A stretch of DNA of 35,908 bases from Bacteroidota bacterium (GTDB lineage Bacteria; Bacteroidota; Bacteroidia; UKL13-3), in the NCBI GenBank assembly GCA_947485745.1, contig CANKQY010000019.1, positions 1 through 35,908 on the forward strand. The letters are read 5' to 3'. Under the pieces are notes generated by a model, which saw only the letters and a program-made list of their open reading frames with translations, was not told the DNA's origin and searched no databases. This document shows positions 9,601 to 17,396 of this stretch, piece by piece (position 1 is the stretch's first letter; every line of letters begins with the position of its first letter). A program made the position numbers and the translations under genes.

Positions 9601-9806
9601 GATGCCATTAAACTAAAAACACGCCCAATCATTAAAAACAAAGGGGCCCCCGGTGGGTGGCAGATTTGTAATCGATATGACGCAGAAATAAACTCACCGC
9701 AATCCCAGAAACTTACTGTAGGTTCAAGGGTGAGCGTGTAGGTAACTAATGAAACTACAAAAAGTAGCCAGCCCAACACATTGTTTAATTGATTGTATTT
9801 ACTCAT
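6627..9806 (-). CDS. DUF2723 membrane protein (GT117 / TMEM260-like) with helical C-terminal region
   Basis: A 1059-residue protein. The N-terminus has the DUF2723 signature: [22 protein letters not shown] then [13 protein letters not shown], followed by about a dozen membrane helices to roughly residue 660. A large soluble domain follows ([30 protein letters not shown]), then a TPR-like C-terminal helical stretch ([24 protein letters not shown]). DUF2723 proteins are now placed in glycosyltransferase family 117, related to the eukaryotic O-mannosyltransferase TMEM260, so a role in glycosylating exported proteins is plausible but inferred. The track start at 9872 lies at the -33 element of a good promoter, so ATG 9806 ([14 protein letters not shown]) is chosen. 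A strong terminator follows the gene. Confidence 0.85.
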   Translation of the reverse strand: [1059 protein letters not shown]

Positions 9807-9842
9807 TCTATATCTGTTTTGATTGCTATTAACGCTAATGGG

Positions 9843-9872
9843 CAAACATAAATGATTTTGTGAAACCAACAA
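9843..9872 (-). promoter_or_regulatory. Promoter of the DUF2723 gene
   Basis: On the minus strand, TTG (9872-9870), 19 bases, then TATGTTTG (9850-9843), a full match to the Bacteroidota consensus. It lies 37 bases before ATG 9806. A 12-bp palindrome TATCTTAAGATA (9878-9889) with a following half copy (CTTTAAGATAA) lies just upstream and could be an operator. Confidence 0.6.
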
Positions 9873-9975
9873 ACAACTATCTTAAGATAACTTTAAGATA
9901 ATTTTGTTAAAATGCCACAAAACAAGCTCTTTCAATTGCTTATTGCATATGGTAAAATTGGGAAAAACTAAAAAA

Positions 9976-10008
9976 TTGGGGAAAATTAGCTCATTCTGCC
10001 TATTTTTG
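9976..10008 (+). promoter_or_regulatory. Probable promoter of the BaiN-family gene
   Basis: TTG (9976-9978), 22 bases, then TATTTTTG (10001-10008). The spacing is at the long end of the accepted range. A purine-rich ribosome-binding site, AAAGGAGAAA (10021-10030), follows, which is unusually strong for this window and fixes the GTG start at 10038. Confidence 0.45.
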
Positions 10009-10037
10009 CAGTTGCAAAGTAAAGGAGAAAAAGCTTA

Positions 10038-11264
10038 GTGTCACATAAAGTAGTTGTTATAGGAGGGGGAGCCGCAGGCTATTTTGCTGCCATCAATTGC
10101 GCCCTGGCAAATAAGAATTCTGAGGTAATTCTTTTCGAAAAATCATCTAAGGTGTTGCAGAAAGTAAAAGTTTCTGGTGGTGGAAGGTGCAATGTAACGA
10201 ATGCATGTTTCGACCTTAAACAGCTCTCTTTGAGCTATCCTAGGGGAGAAAGACAACTAAAAAGCGCATTTGCAAGGTTTAGCCCAAAAGATACAATAGA
10301 ATGGTTTGAATCCAGAAAGGTAAAGCTAAAAACTGAGCCAGATGGGCGAATGTTTCCTGTTAGCGATGATTCACAAACCGTTATTGATTGCTTACAAAAG
10401 GAAGCTAAAAAAAGCAAGGTTAACATTATTTTAGAAAAAGGGGTTAAAAAAATACATCCAAACTTTTATGGCGGATTTGAGTTATTATTAGATAATGGCG
10501 AAAAAGTTTCATGCAGCAGAATTATTGTTGCATCTGGCGGTAGTCCGAAGGAAGATGGTCTTCAATGGCTAAAAGATTTGGGTCATAGAATTGAGGCTCC
10601 TGTTCCTTCTTTATTTACTTTTAATATTCCAAACAACCCAATTATTGAATTGCAAGGTATTGCTGTGCAATTGGCTAAGGTTAGAATTTTAAATTCCAAA
10701 TTGGAATGCAGCGGACCAATATTAATAACCCATTGGGGATTAAGTGGTCCTGCAATTTTGAAAACCTCTTCTATGGGAGCCAGAATTTTGGCCGAAAAAA
10801 ACTATGAGTTTGAGGTTCAAATTTCTTGGTTAGATAATAAAAAGGAAGATTCTGTAAGACAAGAACTTTTTAACTTAAAAGCAGCCAATCCAAGCAAGCA
10901 AGTTGGTAAGTTGTTTCCATTTATACTTCCGAAAAGATTAATTTCATATTTACTAGATAAGGCCGGCGTTAACGAGTATGCCAATTGGGGAGAGGTTAGT
11001 AAAGAAATGTTGAATTTAGTAATTCAAGGTTTGTTATATGATACTTACCAGGTAAAAGGAAAAACAACGTTTAAAGAAGAATTTGTTACTTGTGGCGGTC
11101 TGAACCTAGATGATGTTGACTTTAAAAGCATGGAAAGTAAGCGCGTGAAAGGCCTTCACTTTGCGGGTGAGGTTTTGGATATTGACGGCATAACTGGAGG
11201 CTTTAATTTTCAAGCAGCCTGGACAACCGGCTTTATTGCAGGTAGAGCTGCCTCTATAGAATAA
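10038..11264 (+). CDS. NAD(P)/FAD-dependent oxidoreductase, BaiN/HI0933 family
   Basis: A 408-residue flavoprotein starting at GTG with a good ribosome-binding site 8 bases upstream. It shows the Rossmann FAD motif VVIGGGAAGYFAAINCA at the N-terminus, the family motif VSGGGRCNVTNA (about residues 46-57), a second nucleotide-binding stretch (IIVASGGSPKEDG) and the C-terminal FAD signature LHFAGEVLDIDGITGGFNFQ. The family is widespread and mostly uncharacterised; the name BaiN comes from a bile acid 7-dehydroxylation study, and that role should not be transferred here. Full length, with no membrane segments. It converges on the ribbon-helix-helix gene with a 5-base gap between stops. Confidence 0.85.
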   Translation: MSHKVVVIGGGAAGYFAAINCALANKNSEVILFEKSSKVLQKVKVSGGGRCNVTNACFDLKQLSLSYPRGERQLKSAFARFSPKDTIEWFESRKVKLKTEPDGRMFPVSDDSQTVIDCLQKEAKKSKVNIILEKGVKKIHPNFYGGFELLLDNGEKVSCSRIIVASGGSPKEDGLQWLKDLGHRIEAPVPSLFTFNIPNNPIIELQGIAVQLAKVRILNSKLECSGPILITHWGLSGPAILKTSSMGARILAEKNYEFEVQISWLDNKKEDSVRQELFNLKAANPSKQVGKLFPFILPKRLISYLLDKAGVNEYANWGEVSKEMLNLVIQGLLYDTYQVKGKTTFKEEFVTCGGLNLDDVDFKSMESKRVKGLHFAGEVLDIDGITGGFNFQAAWTTGFIAGRAASIE

Positions 11265-11269
11265 ATCCT

Positions 11270-11434
11270 TTACTTCTTGGTTTTGGTTCGAGCCGAGTCT
11301 TTAATTGCTCTGGTAAGTAACCACTCAATTTTACTTTGGGTACTGCGAAACTCATCTGTAGCCCATTTTTCAATTGCTTCCATTAGCTCTTTGTTGAGGC
11401 GCAATGCAAATGGTTTCTTTTCCTTAATTGCCAT
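11270..11434 (-). CDS. Small ribbon-helix-helix (Arc-like) DNA-binding protein, 54 aa
   Basis: This gene is too short for the ORF track. It encodes MAIKEKKPFALRLNKELMEA… followed by IEKWATDEFRSTQSKIEWLL and a basic tail ending KTKK. The beta strand KPFALRLN, helix ELMEAIEKWATDEF and the second helix STQSKIEWLLTRAIKD fit the MetJ/Arc ribbon-helix-helix fold, which binds DNA as a dimer through the strand. It starts 4 bases after the stop of the 164-aa membrane protein, so they are almost certainly cotranscribed. It could be an autoregulator or an antitoxin-like protein, but the neighbour does not look like a toxin. Confidence 0.75.
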   Translation of the reverse strand: MAIKEKKPFALRLNKELMEAIEKWATDEFRSTQSKIEWLLTRAIKDSARTKTKK

Positions 11435-11438
11435 AAAA

Positions 11439-11933
11439 CTATAGTATGCAGATTATTTGGTTTTCCGCTTTTAATTGAGTTAAAAACTGTGCTAGTTCTG
11501 TGTGTTTTTGCGTTCCTATCAAAAACTTTTTACCACTTTTTAAAACCAATTGTAAACCTTGATTTCCAGAAATATTGTAGGCTTTGCCGTTTCTAAAACT
11601 GTAACGTAAACCCCAGCCTCCATATTCCATAATGGGCTTGTATTTACGAACTTGAACAGACTCCAACTCTTCCCACTTTACATAGTAATAAACGCGTTGA
11701 AATGGAAAGAAACGAATGGTAATTCCTGTTTCATCTAAGCGCGTTTCTAGTTTGGTAAAATAAAATAACACAGCAACAAAAACTACCACCACAGACGAAA
11801 TTAGCATAGGTGTTCCTTGTTCACTTTGGTTCTTTCCAAGCGCTATTCCAATGATAAATATTAGCAAAGGAATGGCTAGGATTAGTTTCATCCACCACTT
11901 GTTAAATTTTTGTACTTCGTAATAATTTTCCAT
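11439..11933 (-). CDS. Membrane protein with two TM helices and a PH-like cytosolic domain, 164 aa
   Basis: The N-terminus (MENYYEVQKFNKWWMK) precedes two adjacent membrane helices (LILAIPLLIFIIGIALG and MLISSVVVVFVAVLFYF). The remaining 100 residues are beta-rich (LDETGITIRFFPFQRVYYYVKWEELESVQV … GWGLRYSFRNGKAYNI … LVLKSGKKFLIGTQKHTEL), a layout typical of bacterial PH-domain membrane proteins. The biochemical role is unknown. The gene sits 4 bases upstream of the RHH gene on the same strand. A -7 box TATCTTTG at 12105-12098 (minus strand) could drive this unit, though no clear -33 element is present. Confidence 0.7.
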   Translation of the reverse strand: MENYYEVQKFNKWWMKLILAIPLLIFIIGIALGKNQSEQGTPMLISSVVVVFVAVLFYFTKLETRLDETGITIRFFPFQRVYYYVKWEELESVQVRKYKPIMEYGGWGLRYSFRNGKAYNISGNQGLQLVLKSGKKFLIGTQKHTELAQFLTQLKAENQIICIL

Positions 11934-11938
11934 TTTAA

Positions 11939-12100
11939 TTAGTGATTGAGCATTTTAGAATTGATTACAGAGCGTAAAGAGGTTTTGGCCAAAAACAATC
12001 TTAGGGCTGCTTTTAATAAAAGTCCTAAAATTAAAAAGCCAATCCCAACAATGACTTTGTTCTCTTGTTTTCTGTTTTTGATATTAAAACAATAGAACAA
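11939..12100 (-). other. Possible small single-TM protein or gene remnant without an ATG start
   Basis: In one minus-strand frame the stretch reads …KNRKQENKVIVGIGFLIL then GLLLKAALRLFLAKTSLRS and stops at 11939-11941, 5 bases before the next gene's start. The pattern (basic segment, 20-residue hydrophobic helix, basic tail) is protein-like. The only in-frame ATG is four codons from the end; the upstream TTG (12100-12098) overlaps a -7 promoter box, so it is a poor start. Either a rare start such as ATT is used or this is a remnant. Confidence 0.3.
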
Positions 12101-12227
12101 AGATATCTTAGTTTTTTACGGCTTTTTAATTAAAACTTTTATAAATTTATAAAAGGTTAAATTTGATTTGGCAGTTTAAATTAATTGAAGAGAGGGTAAG
12201 TCTTGGTTCAAACCGCCAAAAGAATTT

Positions 12228-12255
12228 TTGATTACAAAGAGTTGCCTTACATTTG
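12228..12255 (+). promoter_or_regulatory. Promoter of metG
   Basis: TTTTTG ending at 12230, 17 bases, then TACATTTG (12248-12255). This is one of the best promoter matches in the window. It lies 10 bases before ATG 12266, so the transcript would have almost no leader. This rules out the TTG start at 12203 used by the ORF track. A weaker -7 box, TAAATTTG, lies at 12158-12165. Confidence 0.65.
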
Positions 12256-12265
12256 CCTTATATTT

Positions 12266-14347
12266 ATGAGCAAGAATTTTAAGAGATATTTAGTTACCGC
12301 CGCATTGCCTTATGCCAATGGTCCGGTTCATATTGGTCATTTAGCTGGTTGTTATTTACCAGCTGATATTTATGTGCGCTACCTAAAAGCAACAGGAAAG
12401 GATGTATTGTATATTTGTGGTAGCGATGAGCACGGTGTTCCTATAACCATTAAAGCAAAGAAGGAAGGGATAACGCCACAACAGGTAGTTGATAAATATG
12501 ATGGCATCATGAAAAATGCTTTCAAGGAGTTTGGGATCGACTTTACTTATTATGGTAGAACAAGCTCAAAAACACACCATGACACTGCCCAAGATTTTTT
12601 TAGAAACTTGTATGATAAGGGTGTTTTTAAAGAAGAAATTACCAAGCAATATTATGATGAAGAGGCTAAGCAATTTTTAGCCGACAGGTATATTACAGGA
12701 ACTTGCCCTCGTTGCGGAAACCCTAGTGCTTACGGAGATCAGTGTGAGAAATGTGGAACAGCATTAAGTCCAACCGATTTAATAAATCCGAAGTCTGCGT
12801 TGAGTGGTGCTGCACCTGTTTTAAAAGAAACAAAAAATTGGTTTTTGCCTATGGGCGAAATTCAACAATCTGAAGATTTTCAAAACTATATCAAACGATT
12901 TGATGATTGGAAATCAAATATCAAAGGTCAGTGCAACAGTTGGCTAACAGAAGGCTTGCAAAGCAGGGCCATGACCAGAGATTTGAATTGGGGTGTGCCG
13001 GTGCCAATTGAAGGAGCAGATGGCAAGGTATTGTATGTTTGGTTTGATGCGCCAATTGGCTATATCAGTGCTACTAAGGAATATTTAAATAATCAAAATG
13101 AAGCTAACGAATGGACCAAATGGTGGCAGGATGATGAAACTGCTTTGATCCATTTTATAGGCAAAGACAATATTGTTTTTCATGCCATTATTTTTCCAAT
13201 GATGTTGATGACTCACGGAAAATTTATTTTGCCTAGCAACGTGCCAGCCAATGAGTTTTTGAACCTAGAGGGCGATAAAATTTCAACAAGCAGAAACTGG
13301 GCGGTATGGTTACATGAATACCTCATTGATTTTCCTGATAAGCAAGACGAATTACGTTATGTGTTAACAAGCATTGCACCAGAAACCAAAGACAGTGAGT
13401 TTACTTGGAAAGATTACCAAACGCGCGTAAATAGTGAACTGGTAAGCATCTTCGGCAATTTTGTTAACCGTGTTTTGGTGTTATCAGATAAATATTATAG
13501 CGGTTTGATCCCAACTGTTGCTGGTGGATTATCAGATGAAAGATTGATTGCTGCCAGAAATTTATGCATGGATCAAGTGGCAAAAAGTATTGACATGATG
13601 CAGAAAAATTTGGAGTCGATTAAGCTAAGAGATGCCCAAGCAGATTTTATCAATATTGCCAGAGCTGGTAACAAATATTTAGCCGACACCGAACCTTGGA
13701 AACTAATAAAAACGGATGAGGAAAGTGTAAAGCATATTTTGTTTGATGCCTTGCAGATCTGCGCCAAGCTTGCCATTGCAGCACAGCCGTTTTTACCGCA
13801 AACTACAGAGAACTTATTGGGAATGCTAAATACACAAGATAAAACTTGGAGCTTATTGCAAAAAGAAACCATACTCAACTCCGGTCACCAATTGGGTAAG
13901 GCATCTATACTTTATAAGCAAGTAGAAGACGAAGATATTGCCAAACAATTGTTGCGTTTAGAGGAGATAAAAAAGGCCAACAGCCAAGAGCCAATGGCCA
14001 AAAGCATAGCCCAAAAAAAGGCCGATATTGCCTATGAAGATTTTGAAAAATTGGATTTGCGTGTTGGTAAAGTTATTGATGCAGAAAAGGTGCCTAAAGC
14101 AGATAAATTATTGAAGCTTACCGTAGATTTAGGATATGAACAGCGCACCATTTTAAGCGGAATAGCCGAATATTATAAGCCCGAAGAATTAGTAGGTAAA
14201 CTTGTAACAGTAGTAGCAAACTTAGCACCCAGAAAAATTCGCGGTATCGAAAGTCAAGGCATGTTATTAATGGCCGGGAACGATTTTGGCAAATTATACA
14301 GCGTTGGCCCCGAACAAGATATCGAACCGGGTAGCGCGGTGAAGTAG
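12266..14347 (+). CDS. metG: Methionyl-tRNA synthetase with C-terminal tRNA-binding domain
   Basis: A 693-residue class I aminoacyl-tRNA synthetase charging tRNA-Met in the cytosol. The HIGH-type motif is seen in GPVHIGHLAGCYLPADIY. The zinc-binding knuckle is CPRCG…CEKCG. The KMSKS loop reads GDKISTSRNWAVW, the lineage-typical form. An alpha-helical anticodon-binding region follows. Residues from about 590 form the EMAP-II/Trbp111-like domain (DFEKLDLRVGKVIDAEKVPKADKLLKL … IRGIESQGMLLMA), which dimerises and binds tRNA. Length fits MetG enzymes with this appended domain. The start ATG 12266 (MSKNFKRYLVTAALPYAN) follows the promoter. The TAG stop is part of the first REP-like hairpin. Confidence 0.95.
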   Translation: MSKNFKRYLVTAALPYANGPVHIGHLAGCYLPADIYVRYLKATGKDVLYICGSDEHGVPITIKAKKEGITPQQVVDKYDGIMKNAFKEFGIDFTYYGRTSSKTHHDTAQDFFRNLYDKGVFKEEITKQYYDEEAKQFLADRYITGTCPRCGNPSAYGDQCEKCGTALSPTDLINPKSALSGAAPVLKETKNWFLPMGEIQQSEDFQNYIKRFDDWKSNIKGQCNSWLTEGLQSRAMTRDLNWGVPVPIEGADGKVLYVWFDAPIGYISATKEYLNNQNEANEWTKWWQDDETALIHFIGKDNIVFHAIIFPMMLMTHGKFILPSNVPANEFLNLEGDKISTSRNWAVWLHEYLIDFPDKQDELRYVLTSIAPETKDSEFTWKDYQTRVNSELVSIFGNFVNRVLVLSDKYYSGLIPTVAGGLSDERLIAARNLCMDQVAKSIDMMQKNLESIKLRDAQADFINIARAGNKYLADTEPWKLIKTDEESVKHILFDALQICAKLAIAAQPFLPQTTENLLGMLNTQDKTWSLLQKETILNSGHQLGKASILYKQVEDEDIAKQLLRLEEIKKANSQEPMAKSIAQKKADIAYEDFEKLDLRVGKVIDAEKVPKADKLLKLTVDLGYEQRTILSGIAEYYKPEELVGKLVTVVANLAPRKIRGIESQGMLLMAGNDFGKLYSVGPEQDIEPGSAVK

Positions 14348-14426
14348 GGGCGAAACAATTTTCGCCCTTACATTCCGTTCACCCGGGTTAAGATCCGTAG
14401 GGGCGAAAATTTTTTCGCCCCTACGG
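14344..14426. repeat. Two REP-like hairpins, GTAGGGGCGAAA…TTTCGCCCCTAC
   Basis: The first unit (14344-14371) is GTAGGGGCGAAA-n-TTTCGCCCTTAC with one wobble pair, and contains the metG stop codon. The second (14395-14426) is a perfect 15-bp stem (CCGTAGGGGCGAAAA) around a 2-base loop. They are separated by a GC-rich spacer containing CCCGGGTTAAG, related to CCGGGTTGAC just after the second unit. The G+C content is well above the surroundings. Such GTAGGGGCGAA palindromes resemble dispersed REP/MITE-like repeats known from several phyla. They may also stop or stabilise the metG transcript. Confidence 0.75.
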
Positions 14427-14447
14427 GGTTTGTCCGGGTTGACTTCT

Positions 14448-14477
14448 TTGAAAAACATCCGGTTTTAGCTAACTTTG
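14448..14477 (+). promoter_or_regulatory. Promoter of the GH13 gene
   Basis: TTTG ending at 14450, 19 bases, then TAACTTTG (14470-14477), a full match to the Bacteroidota consensus. It shows that the amylase gene is transcribed independently of metG. Confidence 0.6.
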
Positions 14478-14514
14478 TTAGGGTTTTATTTAAGTGTTAA
14501 ACATTACTGTGAAG

Positions 14515-17322
14515 ATGATATTTTTTGAAAAGTCTTTTTTTAGTTTGCTATTTTTTATAGGTAGTTATTCAATCAGCGCTCAGCAAATTGCGGTTATTTC
14601 GCCACCATTTGCAACAAGCTCAGATAACAATGTGGTGCTAACTTATGATGCCTTGCAAGGAAATGCAGGTTTGTTGGGAGAGTCGGTTATCTATGCCCAT
14701 ACGGGAGTAATTACCAATTTAAGTGCTTCGGGTAGCGACTGGAAATATGTTTTAACCAATTGGACAACTAATTTGCCAAAAGCTTTGTTAACAAGAGTTG
14801 GTTCAAGCAATTTGTATACTTTGAATATTGGTAACATTAAAACTTTTTATGGGGTGCCTGCAAATGAAACGGTATTAAAATTAGCGCTAGTTTTTAGAAA
14901 TGCAGATGGTTCAAAAACTGGCAAAACAGCCTCTGGAGGCGATATATTTTTAGATATCAATCAGGGAGGTTTTCAAGTAAAATTGAATTCACCCAGCAAG
15001 GCAAGTTTTTATTTACCAACCGACAGTGTGAGCTTTTTAGGAACGGCGTCTGTTAAATCGGCCCTTAAAATTTATGCCAATGGTACGCAAATGGCCTCCG
15101 TTATTAACGATAGTGTTATCTCTAAAAAAATGCGCTTTTCAGATATTGGTTCAGGCCGAATAAATATTGTTTTAGAAGGAGACAATGGGAGCGCCAAAAG
15201 CTATGATACCAGCTATATGATGCAACGCCAGTACTCCAATGTTGCTGTGACTCCAAATGGGGTAGTTGATGGCATAAATTACATCAGTGATAGTTCTGTA
15301 ACGCTTCAAATTTTTGCACCCAATAAGAGTTATATTTATGTTATTGGTGATTTTACCAATTGGGAGTACCATCCTAATTATATCATGAACCGAACTCCTG
15401 ATGGCACCAGGTTTTGGCTTACTATAAATGGATTAATTAGTGGAAAGGAATATGGGTTTCAATATAGCATTGATGATGTGCAAATGCGGGTAGCAGATGT
15501 ATATGCAGATAAGATTTTAGACCCCAATAATGATAAATGGATAGCTGCAAGTACTTATCCTAATTTGATGTCTTATCCAACAGGAAAAACCACCGAAATT
15601 GTTTCTGTATTGCAAACATCTCAAGTTCCATATGTATGGAAAACCAATGTGTTTAATAAGCCCAAGAGCGAGCAATTAGTTATTTATGAATTATTGCTGA
15701 GAGATTTTATTGGCGCTCATGATTATAAAACATTAAAAGATACCATTAGCTATTTTAAAAGAGCAGGAATAAATTGTGTTCAATTGATGCCAATTATGGA
15801 GTTTGAAGGCAATGAAAGCTGGGGTTATAATACCTCATTTATTTTTGCACCTGATAAATATTATGGTACTAAAAATGACTTGAAAGCCTTTATTGATGCT
15901 TGCCATCAAGAAGGAATTGCAGTAGTTTTTGATGTTGTATATAACCATTCCTTTGGCCAAAATCCTCAGGTACGTATGTATTTTGATCCAACTACAGGCC
16001 CGTACGGACAGCCAACAGCGCAAAATCCTTGGTTCAACCAAGTAGATAAACATCCTTATGGTGTAGGTTATGATTATAACCACGAAGCCCAGCCTACCAA
16101 GGATTTTGTAGATAGAAATTTGAAGTATTGGCTCACAGAATACAAAATAGATGGTTATCGATTTGATTTGTCGAAAGGATTTACCCAAAAAAATACAGGA
16201 ACAGATGTAGGAGCTTGGAATGCTTTTGATCAAAGTAGGGTAGACATCTTGAATAGAATAAAAGGTGAGGTGGTGAAATATGCCCCTGATGCATATTTAA
16301 TTTTAGAGCATTTGGGAGAAAATGCCGAAGAAAAAGTACTGGCAAATGCCGGGTTTATGCTTTGGGGGAAAATGACAGAAAACTATGCTGAAGCCTTAAT
16401 GGGATATAAGAATTCTAAAGCTAATTTAACTTGGGGAGATTACAGGGCACGTAGTTTTAACAGCCCTAATTTAGTTACCTATGCCGAAAGTCATGATGAG
16501 GAACGCGCAATGTTTACCTGTTTAACTTATGGTAATACTAGTGGTACTTATAGCACTAAAAATTTAAATACAGCGCTTAAAAGAGCTGCAGCTTATCACG
16601 CTTTATTAATTCCATTGAGAGGTCCAAAAATGATATGGCAAGGAGGAGAGTTGGGCTATGAAGTTTCAATTAACACCAATGGAAGAACAGGCAATAAGCC
16701 CTTTAAATGGGATTATTTAAAAGTGCCTGAAAGGTTGGCAGTACTTGATGCTGTTGGCGAATTGGCCAGATTAAAACAACATGTATCATTTACTTCTGAT
16801 AACTATATTTTTAGTAGCATATTAGAAACAGGAAAGTTTTTAAAAGTTACACATGATAGTCTTAATACAATTATAGTTGGTAACTTTGACCTAGTAAACA
16901 TGAACCTCGCACCTGGATTTCACCACACAGGTTGGTGGTACAATTATATGACAGGCGATTCGGTTAATGTGACCGCATTGAACCAGAATATTCCTTTAAC
17001 ACCTGGTCAATATTTGGTGTATACCGATAAAAAACTAAACAATAAAATCCCTCAAAACCCTGTAGGTTTAAATGAAGCATCTGTTTCAATGTTTAGTGTA
17101 TTTCCAAATCCTTCAACAGGTAGTTTTTATGTACATTCTGATAAGGACGTAATTGATGAAATTACTTTATTTGATGCGAATGGAAGACAGCAATTTCAGA
17201 GAACTTTTAACGGGAATAACACGCAGGTTTCTATTGATAACACTGGTCTTTCAAGCGGTTTGTATTTGTTGCATGTAAAATCTGGAGAGCGCAATCAAGT
17301 TGTTAAGTTGATGATAGATTAG
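14515..17322 (+). CDS. Secreted GH13 alpha-amylase family glycoside hydrolase with T9SS tail
   Basis: About 935 residues, with signal peptide (MIFFEKSFFSLLFFIGSYSISA, then QQ). An N-terminal beta-sandwich region is followed by a CBM48-like domain (YIYVIGDFTNWEYHP) and a TIM-barrel GH13 domain. Catalytic positions are the nucleophile Asp in GYRFDLSKGF (about 551), the acid Glu in LILEHLGE (about 598) and the transition-state Asp in AESHDEERAM (about 661); region I is VVFDVVYNHSFG. The last 80 residues form a T9SS type A sorting domain (FSVFPNPSTGSFYV … GLSSGLYLLHVKSG). It likely acts on starch- or glycogen-like glucans at the cell surface. GTG 14494 and GTG 14509 are alternative starts; ATG 14515 gives the best signal peptide. 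No SusC/D genes lie nearby. Confidence 0.9.
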   Translation: MIFFEKSFFSLLFFIGSYSISAQQIAVISPPFATSSDNNVVLTYDALQGNAGLLGESVIYAHTGVITNLSASGSDWKYVLTNWTTNLPKALLTRVGSSNLYTLNIGNIKTFYGVPANETVLKLALVFRNADGSKTGKTASGGDIFLDINQGGFQVKLNSPSKASFYLPTDSVSFLGTASVKSALKIYANGTQMASVINDSVISKKMRFSDIGSGRINIVLEGDNGSAKSYDTSYMMQRQYSNVAVTPNGVVDGINYISDSSVTLQIFAPNKSYIYVIGDFTNWEYHPNYIMNRTPDGTRFWLTINGLISGKEYGFQYSIDDVQMRVADVYADKILDPNNDKWIAASTYPNLMSYPTGKTTEIVSVLQTSQVPYVWKTNVFNKPKSEQLVIYELLLRDFIGAHDYKTLKDTISYFKRAGINCVQLMPIMEFEGNESWGYNTSFIFAPDKYYGTKNDLKAFIDACHQEGIAVVFDVVYNHSFGQNPQVRMYFDPTTGPYGQPTAQNPWFNQVDKHPYGVGYDYNHEAQPTKDFVDRNLKYWLTEYKIDGYRFDLSKGFTQKNTGTDVGAWNAFDQSRVDILNRIKGEVVKYAPDAYLILEHLGENAEEKVLANAGFMLWGKMTENYAEALMGYKNSKANLTWGDYRARSFNSPNLVTYAESHDEERAMFTCLTYGNTSGTYSTKNLNTALKRAAAYHALLIPLRGPKMIWQGGELGYEVSINTNGRTGNKPFKWDYLKVPERLAVLDAVGELARLKQHVSFTSDNYIFSSILETGKFLKVTHDSLNTIIVGNFDLVNMNLAPGFHHTGWWYNYMTGDSVNVTALNQNIPLTPGQYLVYTDKKLNNKIPQNPVGLNEASVSMFSVFPNPSTGSFYVHSDKDVIDEITLFDANGRQQFQRTFNGNNTQVSIDNTGLSSGLYLLHVKSGERNQVVKLMID

Positions 17323-17339
17323 CTTAGAATAGGAGTATA

Positions 17340-17377
17340 AAAAAAGGCAGTGTAGATTTCTCTTCACTGCCTTTTTT
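17340..17377. terminator. Bidirectional terminator between the GH13 gene and metK
   Basis: AAAAAAGGCAGTG … CACTGCCTTTTTT forms a 13-bp stem; inside the loop AGA/TCT can extend it past one mismatch. A and T runs on both sides allow termination of both convergent genes, which end at 17322 and 17397. Confidence 0.9.
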
Positions 17378-17396
17378 ATTCGGTTTGAACCAAAAA

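Noticed and set aside
11270-11933. Toxin-antitoxin system (RHH antitoxin with adjacent partner)
   Set aside because: The partner is a membrane PH-like protein with no toxin fold; gene order and sizes do not match known RHH-linked toxins.
13297-13311. KMSKS motif of MetG reading KISTS as a loss of function
   Set aside because: The K-hydrophobic-STS form is the usual one in Bacteroidota MetG, and all other motifs are intact.
14395-14426. The 15-bp palindrome as an ordinary rho-independent terminator
   Set aside because: The stem is followed by GGGTTTG rather than a T run and a near copy lies upstream, so a REP-like repeat is the better reading, although it may affect RNA 3' ends.
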